Of a DNA stretch of 64,000 nucleotides, positions 24,021-35,352 are shown in pieces. The stretch comes from Helianthus annuus (Eukaryota > Streptophyta > Magnoliopsida > Asterales > Asteraceae): positions 62,359,751 through 62,423,750 of the forward strand of contig NC_035448.2 of assembly GCF_002127325.2 (NCBI RefSeq). The letters are read 5' to 3'. The translations under genes were made by a program, and so were the position numbers. Positions within the stretch are counted from its first letter, which is position 1. Each line of letters opens with the position of its first letter. The notes under the pieces were generated by a model. The model saw only the letters and a list, made by a program, of their open reading frames with translations. It was not told the origin of the DNA and did no database searches.

Positions 24021-24392
24021 CCGGTTTTTGGTTTTATGTAGGTAGCATGCTTTTGATGAGAGCACCACTATTGAGCTGAGCTAGTGAAGCCTTTTGGAGA
24101 CCACCTTTTGACTGTATGACTTTTGGTAGATTGATAGACATTTTGGATAAGGGTAGTGTGACCCTGTGTTCCCTTTTGATACGATACAATTGTAAAACAT
24201 GTAACAACATTTGTGGTCGATGATTAATGAAAGCTCAATCGTCATGTTCTCATTAAATACGTTGTTAATTTACTTGTTTATGCTATGATTGTGATGATTA
24301 CATGCTTACTTGTTATGGTAAACACTATTACATACATACTATATAATTATCATACGAATATGACTGGACCTAGACAATCTTCTTTATAGAAG
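24021..24392 (+). other. Spacer between accessory ORF and gag, B-prime
   Basis: A/T-rich non-coding spacer. Ends with a pyrimidine-rich TCTTCTTTATAG just before the gag ATG at 24393. Nothing else recognised. Confidence 0.5.
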
Positions 24393-27300
24393 ATGCCTCC
24401 TCGAAGGAATACTCAGTTGCCCACAACAGAGGCAGAACTGCAAGAACGGATTTCACAGGCAATCGCACAACATGAGGCCCTACGCTCTGAACACATCGGA
24501 GGTACCTCAGGAAATAACCCACCTCACAGTAATGTTTAAGTCACTTAAGACACATTATGATACGTTTGGACATTCCATGTGCGTTTGATACTGCTTACTG
24601 TGAATGATGTTACTGGTACAGGCTGTACTTACAAGCAGTTCCTAGACTGCAAGCCTCTGAACTTTGACGACACTGGAGATGTTGTGGCCTTCGTAAGATG
24701 GGCTGAGAAAACAGATTCTGTGCTGCGAATGAGCAAGTGTGCGCCAGAACACCAGGTCACTTACATTTCTGGACTATTCCTAGACAGAGCTCTGTCATGG
24801 TGGAACCTTCAGGTTCAGACTCTAGGTGAGGAAGCTGCGTATGCTATGACTTGGGATGAGATGAAAGAACTGATGCGCAAGAAGTACTGCTCGAGAGCTG
24901 AGATTCAGAAGTTGGAAACCGAGTTTTGGAATCTGAAGATGGATGGTCCGAAGATCGTTGAGTATGTACAGAGATTCTATGACCTGTCTCGCGTTGTCCC
25001 CTACATGGTAGAACCGGAATTCAAGCGAATTGAACGTTTCATTTGGGGATTGGCACCCCAAATTATGAGCATGGTGACTACTTCGAAGCCTCCAACGATC
25101 ACTGAAGCCATTGATTTGAGTGTGGCATTGACTGAAGAAGCAATTAGGTTGAACAAGTTTTCAAACTCTGAGGGAAAGAAGAAGGAGACTCACGTCGAGT
25201 CGTCTGGAGAGAACAAGAGGAAGTTCTCGAATTTCAAGAAGGGTACCCAAGGAAACAACAACAGTGCTAACAAGAAAAGAGATTCTAACACACCAGCCGA
25301 GGTCAGGACTGGTGCTGCAAGTTCTTTGAACAAAGGGAAAGGTTACATGGGCACCCTGCCCAAGTGTGATATCTGTCAGCATCATCACACAGGGTGATGT
25401 AGGTATGGGAAATGTGAGAACTGTGGCAAGGTAGGGCATGCCAGGGAGGCGTGTTGGTACGGTACTGGATGAAGAAATGGAGGATCTGGTGGAAATGGTA
25501 ATGGAAACCGTGGTGGAAACGGTAATGGGAATCAGACTGGGAACCGTAATCAAGGAGGAAATGGAAATTTCGGTGGTAATGGAAATCATGCTGGTTGCTG
25601 GAAACGAAAACCGTGGAGCAAACAACAACCAGGGCGGAAATGGAAACGGAAATGGTCACGACCAAGGTTGTTTTGGTTGTGGAGATGTTGGGCATTTCAA
25701 GCGAGATTGCCCAAAGAACAATCAAGCTCAAGGAAGAGTTTTCAATATTGGAGCTAGGGAAGCTCTTCAGGATCCGAACGTAGTCACTGGTACGTTCCCT
25801 ATCAGCCAACACTTTGCATCTGTGCTATTTGATACTGGTGCCGATTATAGCTTCATGTCCCTAGAATTTAAGGATATACTTGGGTTAGTTGCCAGTAAGT
25901 TAGAAATTCCGTACTCGATAGAACTAGCTAATGGGAAGCTAGTAGAAGCAAACGAAGTGATTAAAGGTTGTGTGATAGAACTTGGAGAGCGTGAGTTTAC
26001 GCTCGATCTTCTACCAGTTGAATTGGGAAGCTTTGACGTGGTAGTTGGAATGGATTGGTTGTCGAGTAACCGAGCTGAGATCGTATATCATGAGAAGATC
26101 ATTCGAATCCCGATGGTGGATGGAGAGACGATTGTAGTTCACGGAGAGAAGCATGATGCGCCTCTACGAGTTGTTAGCTGCTTGAAAGCGCGAAGGATGT
26201 TGCGAAAGGATGTGTTGCCTTCTTGGCGCACGTTGTGGATAAAGAAGCCGAAGAGCCGAAACTGGAAGATATCCCTGTGGTGAGGGAATATCCTGAAGTC
26301 TTCCCCGAAGACTTGCTAGGATTGCCGCCTCAACGACAAGTTGAATTCCGTATTGACTTGGTTCCAGGCGCCGCGCCTGTAGCCAAGGCACCTTATCGAC
26401 TTGCGCCTTCCGAGATGCAAGAGTTGTCGACGCAACTTCAAGAGCTTTTGGACAAAGGATTCATTAGACCAAGCTTCTCGCCTTGGGGAGCTCCAGTTCT
26501 ATTCGTAAAGAAGAAGGATGGTAGTTTTCGTATGTGCATTGACTACCGAGAGCTGAACAAGTTAACCATCAAGAATCAGTATCCTTTGCCGAGAATCGAT
26601 GATCTCTTCGATCAACTTCAAGGTTCAAGTTACTACTCCAAGATCGATCTTCGATCAGGTTATCACCAGCTGCGGATACAAGAATAGAGTATTCTTAAGA
26701 CTGCTTTTAGAACTCATTATGGACATTACGAGTTTCTAGTAATGCCGTTTGGTCTGACAAACGCGCTGGCAGTGTTTATGGATTTGATGATCCGAGTTTG
26801 CAAGCCATATCTCGATAAATTCGTGATTGTGTTTATCGATGATATTTTGATTTATTCGCGGACGAAGGAAGAGCATGAGCAACATCTTAGAGCCATTTTA
26901 GAGCTGCTCAAGAAGGAGAAACTGTATGCTAAGTTCTCGAAGTGCGAGTTCTGGTTGCGTGAGGTACAGTTCCTTGGTCATGTAGTGAACGAAGATGGAA
27001 TCCATGTGGATCCCACCAAGATCGAGGCGATTAAGAATTGGGAAACTCCAAAGACGCCAACTGAGATCCGACAGTTTTTGGGTTTAGCAGGGTATTACCG
27101 CAGATTCATTGAGGATTTTTTTGAAAATCGCTCAACCGCTGACCTCCCTTACTCAAAAGGATAAGAAGTATGAGTGGGGAGATAAACAAGAAGAAGCTTT
27201 TCAGCTGCTTAAGAATAAGCTTTGCGATGCACCTATTTTATCCCTACCTGAAGGCACCGACGACTTCGTGGTATACTGTGATACCTCGCGTCAGGGATTA

Positions 27301-28130
27301 GGCTGTGTGCTGATGCAGCGACAAAAGGTTATCGCTTATGCTTCGCGCCAATTAAAGGTTCATGAGAAAAACTACACCACACATGATTTGGAATTAGGCG
27401 CAATGGTGTTTGCTTTGAAGATTTGTCGACATTATTTGTATGGCACCCGATGCACGATCTTTATAGATCACAAGAGCCTTCAGCACATATTCGATCAGAA
27501 AGAGCTTAATATGAGACAACGACGATGGGTTGAGTTGTTAAACGACTATGATTGCGAGATCAAATATCACCTAGGAAAGGCGAATGTGGTGGCAGACGCC
27601 TTAAGTCGGAAGGAGAGAATTAAGCCCATAAGGGTTAGGGCTTTAGAGATGATCATTCAGACAGACCTCTCGTTGCGTATTCGTGCGGCACAGAGAGAAG
27701 CCCTTAAGAAAGAGAATCTTAAGGATGAATATCTCCGTGGGATAGAGAAAAAGTTGGTACCCAATGAGGAAGGAACCTTGTGTTTTATGGGACGAATTTG
27801 GGTTCCCCTCTTTGGTGGTCTTAGAGATGTTATCGTAGATGGAGGTCATAAATCGAGGTACTCGATCCACCCAGGATCGGACAAGATGTACCAAGATTTG
27901 AAAGATTTCTACAGGTGGCTGAGACTGAAAGGTGATGTTGCAACTTATGTTGGAAAGTGTTTGACTTGTGCCAAAGTGAAGGCCGAGTATCAGAAGCCTT
28001 CAGGTCTTCTGTAGCAACCTGAGATACCCATGTGAAAATGGGAGAAAATCTCAATGGATTTCATAACGAAGTTGCCAAAGACTCCCAGAGGTCATGATAC
28101 GATTTGGGTAATCGTGGACAGGTTAACAAA
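24393..28130 (+). pseudogene. Gag-pol of element B-prime, multiply broken and truncated
   Basis: Order: gag N-terminus (24393-24528), a 93-bp intron-like interruption, capsid ([29 protein letters not shown]), CCHC knuckles (CENCGKVGHAREAC, CFGCGDVGHFKRDC), protease LFDTGADYSFMS, RT with [10 protein letters not shown], RNase H ([18 protein letters not shown]) and the start of integrase with its HHCC zinc site and DFITKLPKT. Stops: TGA 25395, TGA 25470, TAG 26685, TAG 28012, TGA 28033. Frameshifts near 25595, 26200 and in a T7 run at 27116-27122. At 28125-28130 integrase jumps into the middle of the 3' LTR, so the catalytic DDE core, the C-terminus and the polypurine tract are lost. Dead element, clearly older or longer inactive than B. 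Confidence 0.88.
24529..24621 (+). other. Intron-like 93-bp insertion in B-prime gag
   Basis: Absent at the matching place in element B. Starts CACA|GTAATG, ends GGTACAG|GC and contains stops, but removal as GT-AG keeps the gag frame (phase 1) through the capsid start. Could be a true intron or a chance insertion. Confidence 0.4.
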
Positions 28131-29627
28131 CATGAAATACAATATTTTTGGGGTGAAAGATATATTTTTTCAAATAAATATGAAATATATCATTTTTGGA
28201 GAAAAATGAGTTTATATATATATTTTCTAAGTTAGACTTGAAAATATATTATTTTTGGAACTTATAAGAGAATACAAATATTTTTGCCCAAAGGAAAATT
28301 ATAAATAATTTTTCTAAGTAATATTTATTGAAATATATATTTTGGAAATATATATCGGTGAACTTTTATTAAAGATAATATTCTGGAATAATTAATGCGA
28401 AATTAAGTATAAGAATACATAATAAATACAATAAATATACGTATTCTCGTACGTATAAATACACACCGGAATACGACCCCGATACACGGCAAAAATATAC
28501 AAGTATAAGATACCCCCATCCTTGGGAAAGAAATACAAGTATAAATACTTGAAAAGTATTTAGTTAATATATATTGTTTTAACAATTATTCCAAGATTTA
28601 ATAAATATAATTTAAGTTAAAATATTTATTATTTTAACAAATAATTATAACATAGGATAATATTGAAGATACAAAGAACGTAACTCAAAGACACTAATTA
28701 ATACTAAGTCAAGGCACGACCCGCTCGTCTAATAGACATTAGTACGTTGTAGGTAGTCGTGTATATCCGAAGAAGCTTTGAGTTACGATGTTGTCGAAGA
28801 ACACAAGACTGTGAGTTCATGTCCCCCTTTTCTTTTAACTGTTTTCGGTTTTATAACTTCAGGGGTGAGATACATGTTACAAATGATTACGATTACAAAT
28901 GAAATGAACTGTTAAATCATGTGAATGGGTAGGCGTTAGCTTGAGACCATTAATCCTTTATAAGGACCGAGGGGCATGAGTGATAGATCTATTTGGGTGT
29001 TGCGAGCCCCACCCATGGGTCCGCGAGTTGACCGCATGAGGTGACTATGTCGTTCTAGCCGGGAGGCCCGATACGAAATACGCAAAGGATTGAGCCTTCC
29101 TACACCGTTGCACACTTGTTGATGGCCTTGCAAACCATTAATTGATCTGTTCATATTCACTTACAAACATACATACATATTTTCAATGACTACAAAGGTT
29201 TATTCATACACACAAACAAATACATGAACTCGCTCAACTTTTGTTGATGTTTTCAAACTACATGTATTTCAGGGAATTAAAATGTGGATCTGGCGGGCGT
29301 TCGGAAGTTTCAAGTGTTGTTAAGAATAAGAGATGTCATCCATAGTCTTGGGGTTTGGTTAGGGTGTCATATCCTGGACAAGACACCTCTTCCAAATCTT
29401 GATTTTATTTAAAGTCTTTTGTTAAGTCCTTGTGGAACTTTAAACAATTCGTATGGTTTGTAATTCGAATTTGGAGTCTACGTATCAAAGAAATGTTGTT
29501 ATGTTTCTAAACTTATTTAATGGATGATCATCGAGTAGTTTTATCATATAGTGGTTGTTATGATTGAATGCAATGATATTAAGCAAGTCACACATAATCA
29601 CGCTTCCGCAAAAGTCAGGGTGTGACA
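28131..29627 (+). mobile_element. 3' LTR of B-prime, 5'-truncated
   Basis: Collinear with 20740-22233 of the 5' LTR with few differences, ending TCAGGGTGTGACA at 29627. The first half is missing because of the deletion that joined it to integrase. AAAAC (29628-29632) would be the right target-site copy; its partner is out of view. Confidence 0.9.
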
Positions 29628-29887
29628 AAAACAGTTGTAACCGATTGGATCTACCAAGGTCATTTTTTAGATGCAAGCATTCGAAGAAACCGAATCGGTC
29701 TTCTGTATGGAACCTTCTTGTAGATGGTGTCAGTGAGAGCCTACTCGATTGCATCTGCTGTATGGAACATATGAATATAAGGTGGTGGTGGCTGTTAGTG
29801 GTTCATTAAAAAGCATATGAATATGATGATGGTGATGAAAAAGGTTCAACATGATGATGGAGTAACCTGGATTAGATTCGTATTTTT

Positions 29888-29963
<76 letters not shown>

Positions 29964-30460
29964 TGGGGTAAGATTATCAAAATACCTTTACCTATAACAG
30001 TCAAACAACTGTTGACTATTAACAGGGGGTAATCTTGCGGCATAACAACAATGTTGGGGTAAATTGCAAATTTTTCCAGGGAGGGGGTCAGAGTGCCAAT
30101 TGGCTTAAACCCCAGAGGGTAAAATTACACTTTATTCAATTTTATATCACACCGACTCTTATGTACACCTAAATAAATACGCTATACTCAATTCTAGGTT
30201 TCTTTGCGTTTTTCCAAATATTCTGCGTTCATAATAATCAGTGGTTTTTGAAGTTCTTAATTCGTAAGTGATCGTTTGGCGTTAATTTAGTTGTTGTTTA
30301 TAGTTTTAACACTTTTCTAGTTGATGATGTTGTGTATCAACAATTTGATTACTAGTTTACGAACCCTAATTTTCTTCTAAATGTTTCTTTCGATATAGGT
30401 TTGTTTAATCCCAGTAAGATTCTGTCGAACGGTGAAGTTTCAAAGAGAGATTTGATAACA
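29628..30460 (+). other. Upstream region and probable 5' UTR of the eIF2-beta gene
   Basis: Unique-looking flank. Contains an (AAT)n microsatellite at 29889-29961. A possible leader intron runs from TTC|GTAAGT (30264) to GATATAG (30398), which would put an untranslated exon before it. No clear TATA box could be assigned. No other gene is seen. Confidence 0.4.
29889..29961. repeat. (AAT)n microsatellite
   Basis: About 24 uninterrupted AAT units, about 500 bp upstream of the eIF2-beta start codon. Read on the minus strand it produces a meaningless poly-Tyr frame. Confidence 0.97.
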
Positions 30461-33400
30461 ATGGTAGAAGATAATAATGTATGTATATAAATAGACACTT
30501 CGATTTTTTTATCTGTTTATTTTTTTGTTTAACTCTGGGTTAGATTAATTTAACAAGCATTGGGATTATAAGATACTTGATGATAAGAAAACCCTTTTTT
30601 TAATAAAAATAACAATTTATATTATCAGGCCGATGTTTATAGATTATATTAAAAAAAAACTGTTCATTATAATAAAACAATGAAAAACTTTCCTACAACC
30701 TTACAACCTAAGCAGTCAATATAGGTGCTATAGTGGTTAGCGGACCTCAGCGGTCCAAATAGCGGTGGCCTATAGCAGTTCCGCTATTAGCGGCGCTAAA
30801 TACTGCTATTTGGCCGCTATTTGGAAACCTATATAGCGGTTATAGCAGTAACGCAGTAGAATGAGGCAACACAGTAACCTAGGTAGGTGTTTGATTGTGT
30901 TAATTCTTAAATTATGTTAGATTTGCAACATGTTTTTGATAATGGAATGATATTACTATGAATTTTGATATTACTATTAATATTTTTCAAAGATATATTT
31001 GTGTATATGTATATATATATATATATAGATAAATACATAAATTGTGCATGGTATAAAAATTACTGCTATATCACCGCTATGCCACCGCTATAACCTATAT
31101 ACCATATAGCGGACCTTGACTGCTATTCGATTTTGGACCGCTATAACTACATAGCCTACAACACCTGATTGAGGGTCATGGTATTCCAACACCCCCATCC
31201 CAAATGGCCGTTCGTCGAATTCTCAAACGGCCGTTTAATGGTGGGACGGGGTCAAATGGCGGTTTAAAAAATAGCATGGGACTAGAAAACAAGGGTGTGG
31301 GTATAACGTGCCGCCCCTGATTAATGGTCAGTGAATTTGTATTTGTTTTGTTATTTTCTAGTAAAGACTAATATAACTGTTATTTGTACCACAATGCAGC
31401 TTGGGCCGTTAGACCCGACAACAAAGAAGAAGAAAAATTCTCCAGATGATACCATGGAACAGAAAACTGAAAGCTTATCTGGTAAGTGGTGCCTTGTGAC
31501 TGACTTTGTGTAATATAATTTTTTGCATATGTTTTTTGTAATTTTTTTTAAAGATTTATAAACAAAGCATACTTGACATGCAGTTTCTGGCAGCCTTGAA
31601 CCTACTTTTAATGGGTCGAAAAAGAAAAAGAAGAAACCGGTAAGATACTACTACCTACCAGACTCGGTATGTTCTAGAAGAAATGTTTTTGAGCAATGCC
31701 TAACATGATATTCTTATGATTGTAAATTGTCATAGATATATACAGATCTCTTGGATGACGTTAAAGATAATGGTGAAGAAGGTGAAGGTATTGTCCTGGA
31801 ACAACAACGACTTCCAAGGGAAGGGACTGATCGTGTCTACACATATGAAGAGGTATGTAATATCATAGAGTGCAAATAATTTTAGGATAATGTTCGAGGT
31901 GGTCGCATAGTGGTAAACATTTGATTTGTCTCTAGCATAGGTATCTGTTTTGAATCCATGGTTTATTATTATTACCTCTATTTGAGGGCCAACTAAGCCG
32001 CGCTTTACTTTGTCCCACCGGTTAGCAGAGTGTTGGTAGGCCCGTGAGTTTGGTTAGCAAAAGATTATAGTTACTGTGATTGTTATTAGAGCTGCAAACG
32101 AACCGAACGAACACGAACAAGACCTTGTTCGTGTTCGTTTGTTAAGAAATATATGTGTTCGCGAACGTTTATCGAACGAGATATTATGTTCGTGTTTGTT
32201 TGTTAAGGAAATGGACTTGTTCGTGTTCGTTTGTGTTTGTTTGTCAATTTAGGCAACGAACAAAAAGGAATGTTGATAACACAAATGAGTACAAACTAAT
32301 GTTTATGAACACAAATGGAAACAAACGAACACAAACAAGCGTTCATGAACATAATATATTATACACTTACACTTGTTAGATATTTAATTTGTCGGAATTT
32401 TGAGGTATTTAAATAAAATATAAAAACTAAAAACATTAATGAACTATCGAACACAAACGAACACGTTACCGAATGTTCACGAACATAAACGAACGAACGC
32501 GACCTCTGTTCATGTTCGTTCAATTACCTACACGAACGAAATTTCTTGTTTGTGTTCAACGAACTTCCCGCCGAACGGTTCACGAACTGTTCGCCGAACG
32601 TTTGGTTCATTTGCAGCCCTAATTGTTATTATTATTTGTGACATGGCATTGCAAACTAAATTTCATTTTTCTCTTTTTGTATTTTGCTGACATCATTGGT
32701 GGTTGCTGTTATGTATTTGCATTCAGCTTCTAGGTCGAGTTTTCCGTATTATTCATGAACACGACCCTGAACTTGCTGGAGATAGAAGGAGAACCGTCTT
32801 TAGGCCACCACTGCCACAAGTTCTTCGTGAAGGAACCAAGAAAACAGTTTTTGTGAATTTCATGGATCTGTGCAAATCGTAAGTTTTAAGCTGTTTTTGG
32901 GTATACATTGTTCTTTGCTAAGTTTCTCAATTCATTTTCTTGCTTCTGTCAGAATGCGTAGGGAACCAGAGCACGTTATGACCTTCCTGCTAGCCGAGTT
33001 GGGCAATAGCGGATCTCTTGATGGACAACAAAGGTTGGTAGTGAAGGGAAGATATGCACCAAAAAATTTTGAAGCAATTTTACGGCGATACCTCAGTAAG
33101 TAACTTGTTAGAACCTGCCAAGATTACTTTTTTCAATGGATATACCCAGCAAAAAATCATAACTTCATACATTCCCATTTTCAAAATTTGACATTTATAC
33201 CATTTACGGTGTGATTTATGACACGACACAAAATTCATAGGTTTGGGTTTACTATTAATGGGTTTGGGTTGGTTTCGGGTATAACCCCTGAACCTGTTTA
33301 GCTAATCGAGTAGTGTTTATTTCAAACCGGTGGGTTCGCGGGTTGACCCGTTTAAACCCTTTATATGTAGGAGATGTTATGTCACTAATGAAATTGTTTC

Positions 33401-33855
33401 AGCATTTTATGCCAAAGTTTCTTAACTTAACATTTTATAATTTAAATGTAGCTATTAAATGCAGAAAAAAAAAACAGAAAAATTCGGGTTAAACGGGTTG
33501 TGTTCGTGTGAACCCGTGAATATTGGTGTCGCGTTCGGGTTTATGTGTCATTTTCAGTTTCAGTCTAATGACTTAAACTATACCATGAGTAACGTTTGTT
33601 CGATTTGCAGACGAGTATGTCATTTGCAATGGTTGCAAGAGCGCCGAAACATCTATTAAGAAGAAAAATCGTATTTCCTTCCTCATATGTGAGAAGGTAT
33701 ATTGCAACAAACACCCTTGCATTTCAGTGTTTGTAATCCAGTTGAGATATCAACCTTTTTTCTTTTCTGTGTTGCAGTGTGGTTCGGATCGATCTGTTGC
33801 TCAGATCAAGGCCGGGTTTAGAGCTCTTGTTGGCCGTAGGAAGGCTGGAACATAA
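30461..33855 (+). CDS. Eukaryotic translation initiation factor 2 subunit beta (eIF2-beta), 8 exons
   Basis: eIF2-beta belongs to the cytosolic eIF2 trimer that brings Met-tRNAi to the 40S subunit; its Lys boxes contact eIF5 and eIF2B-epsilon. Coding exons: 30461-30478, 31400-31481, 31584-31639, 31736-31852, 32727-32878, 32953-33095, 33611-33696, 33778-33855. All introns are GT-AG and phases fit, giving 243 aa without stops, slightly short against about 270 in plants. Seen: two Lys boxes (TTKKKKN, SKKKKKKP), a GEGIVLEQQRLP block, LAGDRRRTVFRPP, GTKKTVFVNFMDLCKSM, HVMTFLLAELGNSGSLDGQQ, then a C4 zinc site (CNGC...CEKC) and the end GRRKAGT. Oddities: Lys box 1 is short, Arg replaces the usual Trp after RLP, there is a 2-residue insertion after RPP, and the segment around the zinc site differs from the usual plant sequence although all four Cys remain. 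Probably a diverged paralog; expression cannot be judged. Confidence 0.9.
30722..31160. repeat. Inverted-repeat element in eIF2-beta intron 1
   Basis: Rich in TATAGCGG / CCGCTATA words. Ends resemble each other in inverted orientation (GCTATAGTGGTTAGCGGACC at left, and the complement of GGACCGCTATAACTACATAGC at right). Looks like a non-autonomous DNA transposon; no certain target duplication was found. Confidence 0.5.
31178..31320. repeat. Small repeat in eIF2-beta intron 1
   Basis: GC-richer block with ACGGCCGTTT-type words (AACGGCCGT inverted motifs) in an otherwise A/T-rich intron. Probably a MITE fragment; ends are uncertain. Confidence 0.35.
32089..32621. mobile_element. Mutator-like MITE in eIF2-beta intron 4
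   Basis: 533 bp with inverted ends (GAGCTGCAAACGAACCGAAC at left; complement of GTTTGGTTCATTTGCAGCCC at right), flanked by a perfect 10-bp direct repeat ATTGTTATTA at 32079-32088 and 32622-32631. Inside is a degenerate array of GTTCGTTTGTGTTCG words on both strands. No coding capacity. A target duplication of 9-11 bp points to a Mutator-type transposase acting in trans. Confidence 0.8.
33225..33560. repeat. Repeat in eIF2-beta intron 6
   Basis: Dense in GGGTTTGGGTT, GTGGGTTCGCGGGTTGACCC and TTCGGGTT words; the same type of sequence recurs at 36365-36515. A dispersed repeat or MITE family; boundaries are not resolved. It accounts for most of this 515-bp intron. Confidence 0.45.
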
Positions 33856-34906
33856 TTTTGGCCAATGCATGTTGGATTGTTTTCTGCATCAGCTTATCTG
33901 GCTTGACTATTGTGCCTAAATGAATTTTTATGTTGGTGTGCATTTAAATCACACCTAAATTGAATCAAATTGGCCGATTTGTTTGGTTTGAGATTTATAT
34001 GGCATGTCTCATTGTTTTCTATGGTACCTCCTCTATTCTAATTATTTTATTATTAGTTGTTAGAGTAAAATGCACGGATAGTCCCCGTGGTTTTGCAAAA
34101 TAACACCTATAGTCCCCATCTCTTGGAAATTACACCGGTGCTCCCTGTGGTTTGATAGTTTGTTACTCGGATAGTCCCTGTATGTCCGTTAGTTTTCTCC
34201 ATTAAGTGAATGTGAAATGACAAAATTACCCTTCATCTTCTTCACTCTATAATTTTAGTTAAACCGTTAATTCCCAAAACAGTCAATTTGGTTTGTCGTT
34301 TTCTGAAACTATAGATAGCGATTCAACCTATTCAAAAATCAAACGACAGAACTTTTATGAAAACTTCTAGTCTTCATGAATCATGAACCGTCGTTACAAA
34401 AGAAAAACTGTTTAAATAATCTACCAAATTTCAAATCAAACTGTTTTAACCGTAGTTAACCAGCATAGTTTTCAATAAAACCTCAACCATGAATGGAAAC
34501 CTCCCATAATAATATTAAAACATCGAGTTAAGTTATTCTATAAAGCCTCCTAAAAATAAAAAGTGTAAGAAAATATTATAAAATGACAAGTGTTCAAGAA
34601 CCTAAAATATATACCTCAAAAAAAAAAAAAAATAAATAATAAAAAAAAAGAAACCCCAAAAAAACCTAACCCCCTCCCTCCAATTCTCCAAAAACCTTAG
34701 GTTTTATTTATTTATTTATTTGTTTATTTGCTAGTGTAATGAGTTTATTTTTAGGAGCCTTTGAACACTTCTTATTTTTAGGAGCATTTGTATTTGATCC
34801 TAAACCTTAAAACATCATTATCGTGTATTGTTTAATTTACATACATCATGTTTTATGTGGTCTTTGTATTCTCCATGACGTTTTCTCACTTCTTTTATTG
34901 TTTAAT
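33856..34906. other. 3' flank of eIF2-beta with repeat debris
   Basis: Probable 3' UTR to about 34030. At 34065-34250 lies a one-ended fragment of a common plant repeat (AGTCCCCGTGGTTTTGCAAA, GCTCCCTGTGGTTTG, GGATAGTCCCTG). 34618-34650 is A-rich. No gene is seen. Confidence 0.45.
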
Positions 34907-35352
34907 GAGTTAAATGTCATTTTAGTCCTTGTGGTTTGGTCAATTTTATCAGTTTAGTCCAAACGTTTCATTATTCGTCTGTGGGTCCAAAAAGGTTTAA
35001 CTATTACCATTTTAGTCCATTGGGTTAACTTCATCCATTATTTCTGTTAACGAGAAAGACAATTAGTCATTTTATATGGCCGAATTGTCCTTACAGTTAA
35101 CAAAATTACATATAAAATGACTGAATTGCCCTTCTCGTTAACAGAAAAAATGGATGAAGTTAAACCAGTGGACTAAAATGGCAATGGTGAAATCTTTTTG
35201 CACACACAGGCGAAAATGAAACCTTTGAACTATACTGACAAAGTGGCGTAAACCACAAGTAATAAAATCGCCTTTAACTCTTGTTTAAGTTACATACATC
35301 ATGTTTTATATGGTATTTGTATTCTCCATGACGTTTTCTCACTTCTTTTAAC
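34828..35352. repeat. Tandem duplication of about 70 bp, split by a MITE
   Basis: TTACATACATCATGTTTTAT followed by TTTGTATTCTCCATGACG and TTTTCTCACTTCTTTTA occurs at 34828-34897 and again at 35281-35352, in the same orientation. The MITE at 34907-35280 lies just inside the second unit. Confidence 0.8.
34907..35280. mobile_element. MITE with 9-bp target duplication
   Basis: 374 bp with inverted ends (GAGTTAAATGTCATTTTAGT at left; complement of CGCCTTTAACTC at right), flanked by TTGTTTAAT (34898-34906) and TTGTTTAAG (35281-35289), i.e. 8 of 9 identical. It sits in the second unit of a local tandem duplication. Non-coding; Mutator-like by duplication length. Confidence 0.7.

Noticed and set aside
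29846..30043. Poly-Tyr minus frame
   Set aside because: Translation of the (AAT)n microsatellite.
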